64,000 nt of DNA from Marinobacter sp. (GTDB taxonomy: Bacteria > Pseudomonadota > Gammaproteobacteria > Pseudomonadales > Oleiphilaceae), in contig JAJUKC010000001.1 of NCBI GenBank assembly GCA_029264995.1, forward strand, positions 1 through 64,000. Direction: 5' to 3'. The translations under genes and the position numbers were made by a program. This document shows, piece after piece, positions 9,032-18,000 of this stretch (position 1 is its first letter; the number at the start of each line of letters is the position of its first letter). The notes below the pieces were generated by a model. The model worked only from the letters and a program-made list of their open reading frames with translations. It was not told the DNA's origin and did not search any database.

Positions 9032-9709
9032 TCAGGCAACCGAAACGCCTGAATTGGTAGGCGGCACCAGCATTTTGTCTGGAGCCTTCATGCCTGCGGC
9101 CAGGAACGGCACCAGGCGCGCGGCAATTTCCTGCACCGTGGTTTCAACGCCCAGCTTGTTTTCCAGAATATCAATCAGGGCATCACTGCTGGACATGGTG
9201 AAGGCCGTCGCCCCCAACATGAACTGGATGCGCCAGTAGCGATCGACCGAGGACAACTCGGGCGTGGCCTCTTTGAGCAAGCGCATGAAACGACCAAATG
9301 GCTCACTGTATTCCTGTTCGAGGAATTTACGCAGGTGGCCCTGAGACTGGGTATAGGCAAGACCGAGCAAGCGCATGAAGATGGATATGCCTTTCTCATT
9401 GCGTTGAGGCATACGCACGGCGCTTTCAGTGAGCGCCCAGAGGGTCTGGTTCAGCGTGGGCGGCTGGCCATCACAACGCTCTTCGAGTTCATCAAAGGCG
9501 GTTTCCAGGGTGGCCGAAAACGGCGTCAGGAACCGAGCGAACACGGCGTGGATCAGGGCATTCTTAGACCCAAAGTGATAATTGACAGCGGCCAGATTTA
9601 CCTTAGCCTTACTGGTAATCATTCGAAGCGATGTTTCCGAGAACCCACGCTCGGCAAACAGCTCTTCGGCAGCGTCAAGAATGCGGTCAACGGTATCAGA
9701 CTGCGCCAT
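9032..9709 (-). CDS. psrA: TetR-family fatty-acid-responsive regulator PsrA
   Basis: A 225-residue TetR regulator with the helix-turn-helix at about residues 25-50 (ETSLRMITSKAKVNLAAVNYHF) and a ligand-binding C-terminal domain. In Pseudomonas PsrA senses long-chain fatty acids, represses beta-oxidation genes and itself, and activates rpoS. The full-length match to that family and the local synteny (csiV-like gene, phosphorylase, psrA) support the name. Two overlapping PsrA-type operators lie 21-47 bases upstream of the ATG, so autoregulation is likely. Functions other than autoregulation are carried over from Pseudomonas and are not visible here. Confidence 0.88.
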   Translation of the reverse strand: MAQSDTVDRILDAAEELFAERGFSETSLRMITSKAKVNLAAVNYHFGSKNALIHAVFARFLTPFSATLETAFDELEERCDGQPPTLNQTLWALTESAVRMPQRNEKGISIFMRLLGLAYTQSQGHLRKFLEQEYSEPFGRFMRLLKEATPELSSVDRYWRIQFMLGATAFTMSSSDALIDILENKLGVETTVQEIAARLVPFLAAGMKAPDKMLVPPTNSGVSVA

Positions 9710-9729
9710 TTTGTTGTCAGAGCCTCTAG

Positions 9730-9756
9730 CAAACGTCTGTTTGAAACATACGTTTG
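9730..9756. promoter_or_regulatory. Tandem overlapping PsrA operators
   Basis: CAAAC-N4-GTTTG (9730-9743) and GAAAC-N4-GTTTG (9743-9756) share base 9743. Each matches the published PsrA box, (G/C)AAAC-N2-4-GTTT(G/C). The pair lies just upstream of psrA, where it would block or shape its promoter. Confidence 0.85.
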
Positions 9757-9769
9757 AAGGCCTGTCATG

Positions 9770-10672
9770 TCAAGCTCGGTCTTCAGGAACCGCCGCCACT
9801 GCCTGCCAACCCCGGTCTATCGCGTCCTGATTGCCGTCGAAAAACGCTTGCTGGACTTTGCCATAAGCTTTCTCAGCTTCCAGCAGATAGATAAGATACA
9901 GCCGAACATGTTCCCGCCGGGTAAGATAGCGCGGCAACACCCGTTGCTCAGACAGTCTGAGCAATTCGCTGAAACGGGTATGGCGCAGTGCCGGGTTGTA
10001 CTCTGCCATCCGCGCGCACTGCCAGATCAGCCCTTCCTTGCCCTCGAGGTGAGCCGCATGTTTGCGGGCATCCCGGAGCATGCGCTGCCGCCGTATGATC
10101 AAATCCATATAGGAGGGCCTGGACGTGTAGATCCGACGGATGAACGGCACACCAAGCAACAGAATAATCACGAAGGCACCAAAGCCGCCACCGGCCACCC
10201 AGGCCGGCACAAAACCGGTCAAACCACTGAGGAAAAACGTCGCAGCCAAAAGGGCACTGAAGATCCACAGGTCCCGGCTACGCCGCGCAGCTGCCATCTG
10301 ATAGTTATCCGGCCAGTCCGACATAGCCAGCAAGTTGAAGTCCATCAGCAGAACCCGGTCACACTGCCTTAGCATAAGACGCAGCTTGCGCTGTCGCGAC
10401 TCCGCCAGCGCCTGCTCGATGTCCGGGGTCTCCGGCCCGGTCTCGGCAGTCCGATCCTGCGATTCCTGCGCCCCGGGCTGCTCGCTGCCAGATTCAGCGT
10501 TCGGGCCCTGGTCATCGTCAGCCTGCAGAGCAGCGGTTCTTTGCGCGGCATTGAGGGCAGATTCCGGTGTCGCCGGCACCGGATCAGCGGCCCGGCCGGG
10601 GCGAAGCACCGCGCCGGAAGCATTGGCCGAATCGGTCTTGTCTACTGCTGTATTTTCCGCCATTGAGGTCAC
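9770..10672 (-). CDS. Hypothetical inner-membrane protein with disordered N-terminus
   Basis: I do not recognise a family. The 300-residue protein has an acidic, Ala/Glu/Gln/Pro-rich first 90 residues, then a basic stretch, two adjacent membrane helices (about 136-153 and 157-177) and a charged, helical C-terminal domain of about 120 residues. Both ends are probably cytoplasmic. The start is uncertain: GTG at 10672 or ATG at 10663, neither with a good ribosome-binding site. It is followed by psrA after 60 bases that hold the PsrA operators, and is divergent from riboflavin synthase. Confidence 0.65.
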   Translation of the reverse strand: MTSMAENTAVDKTDSANASGAVLRPGRAADPVPATPESALNAAQRTAALQADDDQGPNAESGSEQPGAQESQDRTAETGPETPDIEQALAESRQRKLRLMLRQCDRVLLMDFNLLAMSDWPDNYQMAAARRSRDLWIFSALLAATFFLSGLTGFVPAWVAGGGFGAFVIILLLGVPFIRRIYTSRPSYMDLIIRRQRMLRDARKHAAHLEGKEGLIWQCARMAEYNPALRHTRFSELLRLSEQRVLPRYLTRREHVRLYLIYLLEAEKAYGKVQQAFFDGNQDAIDRGWQAVAAVPEDRA

Positions 10673-10765
10673 TGTTCTTCGGGTTCTTTAGCCAAGTATC
10701 GACCTTTACGAACAATTCTTGAATGTCGGCTTTGCCGGCATACCCGGTTTGCGGGTTTCTTGGCA

Positions 10766-10785
10766 ATACCGGCAGGCACCGGTAT
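10766..10785. repeat. Hairpin ahead of the riboflavin synthase gene
   Basis: ATACCGG (10766-10772) and CCGGTAT (10779-10785) form a 7-base stem with a 6-base loop, 24 bases before the ribosome-binding site. I could not fit an FMN riboswitch in the 148-base upstream gap. Confidence 0.4.
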
Positions 10786-10820
10786 GCTTGCGCCAATCAA
10801 CGGGTTTCAGGAGAGCATGT

Positions 10821-11438
10821 ATGTTTACCGGTATCGTTCAGGGTATTGCACGGGTCGAAAACGTGATCGCGGCACCGGGCCTGAACACCTTCGTGATCGA
10901 GTTCCCGGAGGAGCGGGTTCAGGGCGTGACCATCGGGGCCTCGGTTGCCATCAACGGCACCTGCCTGACGGTCACCCGCCAGGAAGGCCCTCGGCTGTAT
11001 TTCGACGCCATGCAGGAAACCCTGCGCCTGACCACCCTGGGCGACTTGAAATCCGGCGATGAAATCAACTTCGAGCGCGCCGCCCGTATCGGCGATGAGA
11101 TCGGAGGCCATCTGCTCAGCGGCCACATCCACACCACCGCAACCATCGTCGATATCCTGCGGCCGGAGAACAACGTCACCCTCTGGTTCGAACTACCGGA
11201 AACCTGGGCGAAGTACATCTTCCCCAAGGGCTACATTGCCATCAATGGCGCCAGCCTGACCATTGGCGAGGTGGAAGGTAACCGCTTCAACGTCCACCTG
11301 ATTCCGGAGACCCTGCGTGCCACCACGTTCGGGAAGGCCACCAAGGGGCAAAAGGTCAACATTGAGGTTGATAGCCAGACCCAGACCATCGTGGATACCC
11401 TCGCGCGCCTCGGCTACGATCGCCCGGCAACGGCTTGA
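10821..11438 (+). CDS. ribE: Riboflavin synthase, alpha subunit
   Basis: Dismutates two 6,7-dimethyl-8-ribityllumazine molecules into riboflavin and a pyrimidinedione, the last step of riboflavin synthesis. At 205 residues it has the two lumazine-binding repeats: the first starts MFTGIVQG, the second follows IGGHLLSGHIH near residue 95. The ATG at 10821 is chosen because AGGAGAG lies five bases upstream and the family begins with MFTGI; the open frame runs further back. The gene stands alone rather than in a ribD-ribE-ribBA-ribH operon. Its stop is three bases from that of the convergent rlmG. A lumazine-protein-like paralogue is possible but the full motif set favours the enzyme. Confidence 0.92.
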   Translation: MFTGIVQGIARVENVIAAPGLNTFVIEFPEERVQGVTIGASVAINGTCLTVTRQEGPRLYFDAMQETLRLTTLGDLKSGDEINFERAARIGDEIGGHLLSGHIHTTATIVDILRPENNVTLWFELPETWAKYIFPKGYIAINGASLTIGEVEGNRFNVHLIPETLRATTFGKATKGQKVNIEVDSQTQTIVDTLARLGYDRPATA

Positions 11439-11441
11439 GAC

Positions 11442-12581
11442 TCAGGCCGCGCCATTCCAGGCTTCGAACACCACAAACTTCGGGCTCGCGGCTCTCTGCT
11501 CAATGCCACTGAAGTACTGCTTCAGGGAACGGTGATAGCCCAGGTGACGATTACCCACCATCAATAGACGACCGCCCGGCGCCAGATGCCGGGCGGCATC
11601 CCTGAACAGCCTGAGGGCGATGTGATCTCCCACAACGCCCCCTTCATGGAATGGCGGATTGAGCAGAATGAGCTGATAGTCAGGCAGCTCATCGGCAATG
11701 CCATCCTGATGCCACAAGCGTACACACTCGCGGCCCTCGAACCGGCCTAGATTATGCTCGACACTGACAATGGCCTGGCTGGATACGTCACTGAAATGCA
11801 CTTCGGCACCCGGCTTCCCAGCAAGCGCAGACAAACCGAGCACACCGTTTCCACACGCCAGATCCAGAATCCGACCATCCCGCGCCACTCGATTAACGGC
11901 CGGAGGAAGCAGGGGTAACAGCTCCCGAGTGCCAATATCCAGCTTTTCTCTGGCAAATACCGCAGGCAGCGCCTCTACCGGCCCGGGCAACCCCTCTACC
12001 CGGTAACCGCGCCACTGATCCTGCCATCCCGACAACGAAGCCGGGCCACCACAACATACCACCACCCTCGCCTTTTTGCGGGCAGGCAGCACCTGTTCAG
12101 TAACCACGGCGCTGGCGAATACATCAACACTGCGATCCGGCAGATGCTTGATCATGCCGCCAGCCAATATTCGACCGTCTTCCGCCAGCGCGTTATTGAG
12201 CCACCTTAACAACCAGCCCAGATAGCCCGCCTGGCGGGGAATACGGAGTAGCACCAGATCAAATGGCCCAGTGGGCGGCTGGCGCCAGTTCAAAACAGCA
12301 GGGCTCTCAGGCAACCCCGGATTGAGCGCGGCGTTCGCCAGCAGTGAATGCGCGAGCGTAGCGCTGTCGGCAACCGTCTGCGGCTGATACTCGGCCAGCC
12401 CCAGGGTCAGCGCACCAAACTGGTCGTCCACCACCAGCACGCGCTGGCCGTCTGCCAGATAAGGCTCGGCAGCCGCCAGCAACAACTCGTCGGCAGCGTC
12501 CCAGGCACGCAGCCCAGCCGTTCCGCCAGGCCGGGTAAGGCGGAGTTCTCCGGCAGGTGTCTGAAGTCTGGCAGTTGTCAT
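11442..12581 (-). CDS. rlmG: 23S rRNA (guanine-N2) methyltransferase RlmG
   Basis: A 379-residue SAM-dependent methyltransferase matching E. coli RlmG (378 aa), which methylates G1835 of 23S rRNA. The N-terminal half is a degenerate methyltransferase-like domain that starts with the family's RAWDAADE motif. The C-terminal half is catalytic, with the SAM-binding LDLACGNGVLGLSAL segment (about residue 240) and NPPFHEG (about 310) as active-site motif IV. Its end (FVVFEAW) also matches. A second methyltransferase of the same architecture lies just upstream. Confidence 0.9.
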   Translation of the reverse strand: MTTARLQTPAGELRLTRPGGTAGLRAWDAADELLLAAAEPYLADGQRVLVVDDQFGALTLGLAEYQPQTVADSATLAHSLLANAALNPGLPESPAVLNWRQPPTGPFDLVLLRIPRQAGYLGWLLRWLNNALAEDGRILAGGMIKHLPDRSVDVFASAVVTEQVLPARKKARVVVCCGGPASLSGWQDQWRGYRVEGLPGPVEALPAVFAREKLDIGTRELLPLLPPAVNRVARDGRILDLACGNGVLGLSALAGKPGAEVHFSDVSSQAIVSVEHNLGRFEGRECVRLWHQDGIADELPDYQLILLNPPFHEGGVVGDHIALRLFRDAARHLAPGGRLLMVGNRHLGYHRSLKQYFSGIEQRAASPKFVVFEAWNGAA

Positions 12582-12657
12582 TTTGGGCTTCCGTTTACAG
12601 CTTTCGGGAAAATCGACACTTTTAGGCTGTTTATTCTAGAAATTAAACCTAAGTTAG

Positions 12658-12678
12658 GGGTGTTCACGCCGAACACCC
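12658..12678 (-). terminator. Hairpin after rsmC, possible terminator
   Basis: GGGTGTTC (12658-12665) and GAACACCC (12671-12678) form a perfect 8-base stem, seven bases past the rsmC stop. There is no clear T-run after it on the minus strand, so termination strength is uncertain. Confidence 0.5.
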
Positions 12679-12685
12679 TTTCCGG

Positions 12686-13831
12686 TCATGCCCCAGCCCT
12701 GACCCGGCTGGACGGCCGCATTTTTCCGGACAAGATCTTTTGCCCCTTACCCCAGGGGCTTTTTTCTGCCTGTCTTTCAGCCCGCCTTTTCCGGAACGCC
12801 CGGTAAACGGTAAACCGCCGATCCTGCGCGAGCTTCTCAACCGGGCCGATGTATTGTTGAATCAGGGCTTCGTAGGGAAGAAAACTGTTGGCCACCAGCC
12901 TCAACTCACCACCATGCGTGAGATGCGCGGCCACCTGGGCCAGAAACTGCTCGGTCATGGAGGTATCGGTTTTGACACCGGTGTGGAAGGGCGGGTTACT
13001 AACCACCGCCGGCCAGGTTCCGTGCACGGTGGACAGACCATCGGCGGCAAAGATCTCACCGCTCGCGCCTGCCTTCTGATAGCTTTCCCGGGCGCAGAAC
13101 ACGGCCTGCGCCTGAACATCGGTACCATCCACCCGTATCGGGCCCTTACCTGTTGCCTGATGAAAACCGTGCAGCCAGGATCCGATAACGCCGGCGCCAC
13201 AGGCGAAATCCAGCACCCGATCAACGCCAAGAGGCGACTCGGCCAAGGTTTCCAGGAGCATCCGGGTGCCATCATCCAGTCGACCCAGGCTGAACACGCC
13301 CGGCAGGCCGGCAATGGAGAGAGCCACTCCGGCGCAAGACAGCTCAGCCCAGCTGAGCCAGTCTGTCAGCCGGAATTCAGTCAGGGGCTGGGTATTTGTA
13401 CCGCACCAGACCTGGCAATGCCGGGCGCTGTCGACCTTTGCCACATCCCCGGCAACGGCGGAAAACTGCTTTATGGCACCGGCAATACCTTCCTTCTTCT
13501 CGCCGATAACCACCAGTGACGCGCCCGGTTTGCCGAGGTAACGGGCCAACGCCAGGCGGAGCTCACATTCAGCCCGCGCTTTAGGCAAAAACACCACCAC
13601 GGTGTCGCAAGAGCCCCGCTGCTGCTGATCCGGCTCATAACCAAAACAGCCTGCCCAGTCAGCATCCTGACACAGGGTTTGCCAAAGACCAGCGTGCTCG
13701 GTCATCGCGATACCGGGAACGGGGCATTGGGGCAATAGCGATGCATCCGAGACGCCTAACAGCGCCGGCCGTCCATTTAACAGATGCGCGTTGCGGAGGA
13801 GAACTTCATGGGTATTGGGCAGTGCAGACAT
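12686..13831 (-). CDS. rsmC: 16S rRNA (guanine-N2) methyltransferase RsmC
   Basis: Methylates G1207 of 16S rRNA in the 30S subunit. Catalytic C-terminal half: SAM-binding [15 protein letters not shown] and motif IV NPPFHTG; the [13 protein letters not shown] and [10 protein letters not shown] segments are typical of RsmC. I chose the ATG giving [14 protein letters not shown], for 381 residues; the open frame runs 25 codons further but lacks family similarity. The C-terminus carries an extra basic tail of about 35 residues ([11 protein letters not shown] onwards) compared with E. coli (343 aa). It might help bind rRNA. The gene is followed by rlmG, a two-domain relative. Confidence 0.87.
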   Translation of the reverse strand: MSALPNTHEVLLRNAHLLNGRPALLGVSDASLLPQCPVPGIAMTEHAGLWQTLCQDADWAGCFGYEPDQQQRGSCDTVVVFLPKARAECELRLALARYLGKPGASLVVIGEKKEGIAGAIKQFSAVAGDVAKVDSARHCQVWCGTNTQPLTEFRLTDWLSWAELSCAGVALSIAGLPGVFSLGRLDDGTRMLLETLAESPLGVDRVLDFACGAGVIGSWLHGFHQATGKGPIRVDGTDVQAQAVFCARESYQKAGASGEIFAADGLSTVHGTWPAVVSNPPFHTGVKTDTSMTEQFLAQVAAHLTHGGELRLVANSFLPYEALIQQYIGPVEKLAQDRRFTVYRAFRKRRAERQAEKSPWGKGQKILSGKMRPSSRVRAGA

Positions 13832-13882
13832 GGGTAGCGGACCATTGCCAGAATCATGAGCCGCGTATGCTAACCGGAAAAA

Positions 13883-13917
13883 AGCCCCGAGTCTGCCCTG
13901 TGGCATCAGTCGGGGCT
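13883..13917 (-). terminator. Rho-independent terminator of the 57-residue gene
   Basis: AGCCCCGA (13883-13890) pairs with TCGGGGCT (13910-13917). On the minus strand the stem runs directly into six Ts. It lies between the small gene and rsmC, so rsmC must have its own promoter or depend on read-through. Confidence 0.75.
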
Positions 13918-13963
13918 GTCCTATCGGGTTCGGCCGCTGGGGCCACCCGGAAAAAGCCGGATG

Positions 13964-14137
13964 TTATTTGTAACGTGCGACTGTCCCCACACGCAGGGCA
14001 TCTTCAGGTGACATCCCCCAGTCTTCCGGGGTGCGTGCTTCGCTGCGCTTGGCGTCGGCTCTTGCGCTGTCCATGGCAGAACTTTCGTTTCTGCGAGTTC
14101 CCAGTGCCTGCAGGGCTTTCTGCATCAGTTCTTTCAT
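13964..14137 (-). CDS. Small hypothetical protein, 57 residues
   Basis: I do not recognise it. It starts MKELMQKALQALG and ends RVGTVARYK, is rich in Ala, Arg and Glu and has no membrane segment; the centre contains TPEDWGMSPEDALR. Support for it being real is local: AGGGAGGT lies at ideal distance before the ATG, a palindrome sits just upstream, and a Rho-independent terminator follows the stop by about 46 bases. So it appears to be a one-gene transcription unit. Confidence 0.7.
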   Translation of the reverse strand: MKELMQKALQALGTRRNESSAMDSARADAKRSEARTPEDWGMSPEDALRVGTVARYK

Positions 14138-14156
14138 GGTTTACCTCCCTTACTGC

Positions 14157-14174
14157 TTACAGTTGCCACTGTAA
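14157..14174. promoter_or_regulatory. Palindromic operator-like site upstream of the 57-residue gene
   Basis: TTACAGT-TGCC-ACTGTAA is a perfect 7+7 palindrome, 19 bases before the ATG at 14137. It could be a repressor operator or a 5' leader hairpin. I cannot assign a regulator. The remaining bases up to 14263 hold no gene. Confidence 0.5.
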
Positions 14175-14263
14175 CAGACGCGGAAGGTCACTACTGTGAT
14201 GACGCCACGGGTCAGGAAGTGACGAGCATCGCGATTTTTTGACAGATTTTGACATTCTTTGCG

Positions 14264-14941
14264 TTATATTTTTTGACGCCCGGAACGAACCGGCCGTTCG
14301 ATCAGCTCATCCAGGCTGGACTGACGAATCCTTTCCCGGTCGGCCTCGCTGGCGATCGACAGCCCCATATCCCTCAACAGACCGTCGGCCACATCATAAA
14401 CGAAACCGTGCACGGTCAGTGGCTGCCCACGACGCCAGGCTTCCTGAACAATGTTGTTCTGGCACACATGCCCCACCTGCTCCACCACGTTCAGCTCACA
14501 CAGGCGGTCAACCCGGTCCTGCACGTTTGGAATAGCGTCCAGTACAGACTGGTGCCGGTCACGCACGTCCTGAACATGGCGCAGCCAGTTTGAGATCAGA
14601 CCAAAGCCCTCGTTCAGCAATGCCGCGCGCACGCCACCACAACCGTAATGCCCCACTACCAATACGTGTTTGACCTTCAACACTTCAATGGCGAACTGGA
14701 GCACCGACAGGCAGTTGAAATCCGTGTGCACAACCACGTTGGCCACGTTTCTGTGCACGAAAAGTTCACCCGGGAGCAGGTCCACAATCTGGTTCGCAGG
14801 TACCCGACTGTCGGCACAGCCGATCCACAGGTACTCCGGTGCCTGCTGGTTCGAGAGCCGGTCAAAGAACTTCGGGTCCACCGACTTGATGCCATTGGCC
14901 CAGGCCCGGTTCTTGTCCAGTAGATGCTTCAGTGGTGCCAT
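14264..14941 (-). CDS. can: Beta-class carbonic anhydrase
   Basis: Zinc enzyme interconverting CO2 and bicarbonate in the cytoplasm, supplying bicarbonate for carboxylations. At 225 residues it matches E. coli Can (220 aa). The zinc ligands Cys42, His98 and Cys101, and the Asp44-Arg46 dyad (in CADSRVP), are all in place; HYGCGG surrounds the last two ligands. AGGAG lies 10 bases before the ATG. gdhB lies upstream in the same direction across a 68-base gap with an inverted repeat. Confidence 0.95.
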   Translation of the reverse strand: MAPLKHLLDKNRAWANGIKSVDPKFFDRLSNQQAPEYLWIGCADSRVPANQIVDLLPGELFVHRNVANVVVHTDFNCLSVLQFAIEVLKVKHVLVVGHYGCGGVRAALLNEGFGLISNWLRHVQDVRDRHQSVLDAIPNVQDRVDRLCELNVVEQVGHVCQNNIVQEAWRRGQPLTVHGFVYDVADGLLRDMGLSIASEADRERIRQSSLDELIERPVRSGRQKI

Positions 14942-14960
14942 TATCTTGTTGCTCCTGCCA

Positions 14961-14993
14961 TTGATTCCCGCTGCGGGATTGAACGGGAATCAA
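14961..14993 (-). repeat. Inverted repeat between gdhB and can
   Basis: TTGATTCCCG (14961-14970) and CGGGAATCAA (14984-14993) form a perfect 10-base stem around 13 bases. There is no T-run, so it may be an mRNA-end hairpin of gdhB, a leader structure for can or an operator. Confidence 0.5.
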
Positions 14994-15009
14994 CGGCATA
15001 ACGCAATAG

Positions 15010-18000
15010 TCAGTTGGTCGTTACATCTTCCGGGCTCTGATGCATGGTGCTCTGCGCCAGATCCAGAAGCTCCCTCAGCGCGACCGAGAACATGGCGTAT
15101 TCCGGCTCTCTCACCCCCTTTAGTTCCGCCAGCATGGTGTTCCAGCGATCAATCATGTGTTGATTGCGCTGCTCCCAGGCGTTCACACTGTCGGTGACTT
15201 TATCCGGGCTTTCAGCGGTTTTCAGCACACCGGTGGTCAGGGCCCGTTGCTGCCAGTCCAGATCCTCACGGAAGCTTTCCCGCGCCAGGGCCTGCCAATG
15301 GGAACTTGGCGTCAACGCTGCGATGGCATTAGCGAACCAGGTCAGGTCGAGACGGTCACCCAGATCGTAGTACAGGTTGGCCACCGTTTTCAGCGGCATG
15401 CCTGTGGCTTCCTGCGCCTCGATAATGCTAAGGGAAGAATACAGATAGCCTGTACCTGCCAGTACTGAGGCCAACTCCTTCGGCAAGCCGGCAGCCACCA
15501 GCTCGTCATTGCGTTTTTCCCAGTTGGCACGGGCCTGGTCGCCCAGATATTCCGGCAGGCCGGAGGTAATGGCCCAGACACTGTCGGCAAACCGTTCCAT
15601 GTGGCTCTGGATGTTAAGCTCGGCCCGGCGGTTGCGAAGCAGCCAGCGCACAGCCCGACGCATCAGGCGCATCAGATCCTGCATCAGCTCCATCTGCAGA
15701 TCCGCAGAGATGTGGAAATCCAGGGCTTCGATCTTGTCCCACCAGCTGTCGATACGGAACACATCCCGGGCAATAATCCAGGCCAGGGCAATGGACGCCG
15801 CGTCAGCCCCGGTGGACTGGTTCAGGCGCTCCACAAAGGTAATGCCCATGTGGTTGACCATGTCGTTGGCGATCTGGGTTGCGATGATCTCCCGCCGCAG
15901 CTGGTGCTCACCCAGCTCCTTCGAGAAACGCTTGGTCAGATCCCGCGGGAAGACCTTGTACATCTCGCCCGCCAGCAGGGGGTTGTCCGGCAGATTGCTG
16001 TCGATCAGCACCTGCTTCAGGTCTCCTTTGACATAGGAGATCAGCACCGACAGCTCCGGCCTCGTCAGCCCTTTCTTGGCCAGCTTGCGCTCAGACAGGG
16101 TTTCGTCATCCGGCAGGAATTCCAGCGCCCGGTTGAGCTTGCCTTCGCTCTCGAAGGTATTCATCAGCCGACGATACTCTTCCAGCCGGGTGGCGGCATC
16201 CTCGCTGGCAATACTGATGGCCTGGGTCTGACGGTAATTGTTTTTCAACACCAGCGAGGCGACATCATCTGTCATTTCCTCCAGCATGATGTTGCGCTGC
16301 TTGCCAGTCAGATCGCCCATGGCCACCGCCCGGTTGAGCAGAATCTTCATGTTCACTTCATGGTCAGAGCAGTCCACCCCGCCCGAGTTGTCAATGAAGT
16401 CGGTATTCAGGCGCCCCCCCTTCAGGGCGTATTCAATCCGCCCCATCTGGGTGAAGCCGAGGTTACCGCCCTCGCCTACAACCTTGCAGCGCAGCTCCGC
16501 ACCATTGATCCGCAGACCATCGTTGGCCTTGTCGCCCACGTCGGAATGGCTTTCACCGCTGCCCTTCACGTAAGTGCCGATACCACCAATCCAGAGCAGG
16601 TCCACTTCTGCCTTGAGGATGTGACTGATCAGCATGTTGGGCGGAACGCGATCTGCCTTGATGCCCAGCAGTTTCTTCATTTCCGGGCTGACCGGAATAG
16701 ACTTGGCATTCCGGCTGAATACGCCACCGCCCTTGGAAATCAGCTTGGTGTCGTAATCGGTCCAGGCAGAACGCGGCAGTTCAAACAGGCGCTTGCGCTC
16801 CTTGTAGCTGCGTTCGGCGTCCGGGGTCGGGTCAATGAAGATGTGGATGTGGTTGAACGCGGCCACCAGCCGGGTCTTTTCCGAGCACAGCAGGCCATTG
16901 CCAAACACATCGCCCCCCATATCACCGATGCCGATCGCAGTGAACTCATCCACGGCCGGATTGATGCCCATCTCACGGAAGTGCCGCTCTACAGAAACCC
17001 AGGCGCCCCGGGCAGTAATGCCCATTTTTTTGTGGTCGTAACCGTTACTGCCACCGGAGGCGAAGGCATCGCCCATCCAGAAACCGTATTCCGCGGCCAG
17101 GCCATTGGCGATATCGGAGAAGGTGGCCGTGCCTTTGTCAGCCGCCACCACGAGATAGTGGTCGTCTTCATCATGGCGGATCACCCGCTCCGGCGGCTGG
17201 ATGCCGGAATCCACCAGATTGTCAGTGATGTCCAGCAAGCCCCGAATGAACGTCTTGTAGGCCGCAATACCCTCAGCCTGGAATGCCTCCCGGTCGGACG
17301 GATCGGGCAGACGTTTGGCAACAAAGCCACCCTTGGCGCCCACCGGCACAATCACCGCGTTCTTCACTTGCTGGGCTTTTACCAGGCCCAGGATCTCCGT
17401 GCGGTAGTCCTCGAACCGATCCGACCAGCGCAGCCCCCCACGGGCTACCTTGCCGCCACGCAGGTGAACCCCCTCCACACGGGGGGAATACACAAAAATC
17501 TCGAACATGGGCAACGGCAGCGGCATGTCCGGAATCTGCGACGGGTCAAATTTTACACTGATGTAGGGCTTGGGCTGACCCTCGCCATCCGGCTGGTAGT
17601 AGTTGGTACGCAACGTCGCCTGCATCAGCTCCAGGTATAGCCGCAGCACCCGATCCTCGCTGAGGTTTTCCACCTCATCCAGACCGGCATTGAATTCGAT
17701 TTCCAGTTTCTGCTGGGCCGCCTCACTTTTGCCCTTGCTCTTGAAGCGCTCAGGGTTGAAGCGAACCTCAAAGTATTCCAGCAGGATCCGTGTCAGGTTG
17801 ACGTGGTTCACCAACGTGTTGGAAATGAACGTCTGACTATTGGAGAACCGGATCTGGCGCATGTAGCGGGCATAGGTGCGCAGCAACGCGATTTCACGCC
17901 AACTCATGTAGGAGGACAACAGCAGGCGGTTAAAGGCATCATTTTCCGCTTCACCGTGCCAGACCCGACGGAACAACTCCTCGAAAATCGGGCGGATACG

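Noticed and set aside
10673..10820. FMN riboswitch before riboflavin synthase
   Set aside because: I could not find the conserved RFN core; only a small hairpin is present.
14235..14278. Three TTTTGAC repeats with a TATATT, as a plus-strand promoter
   Set aside because: The spacings (10 or 20 bases) do not fit a sigma-70 promoter, and it would read antisense into the end of the carbonic anhydrase gene.
15601..17640. 679-residue open frame on the plus strand inside gdhB
   Set aside because: Antisense of the highly conserved catalytic part of NAD-GDH. Long antisense frames are common in high-GC genes.
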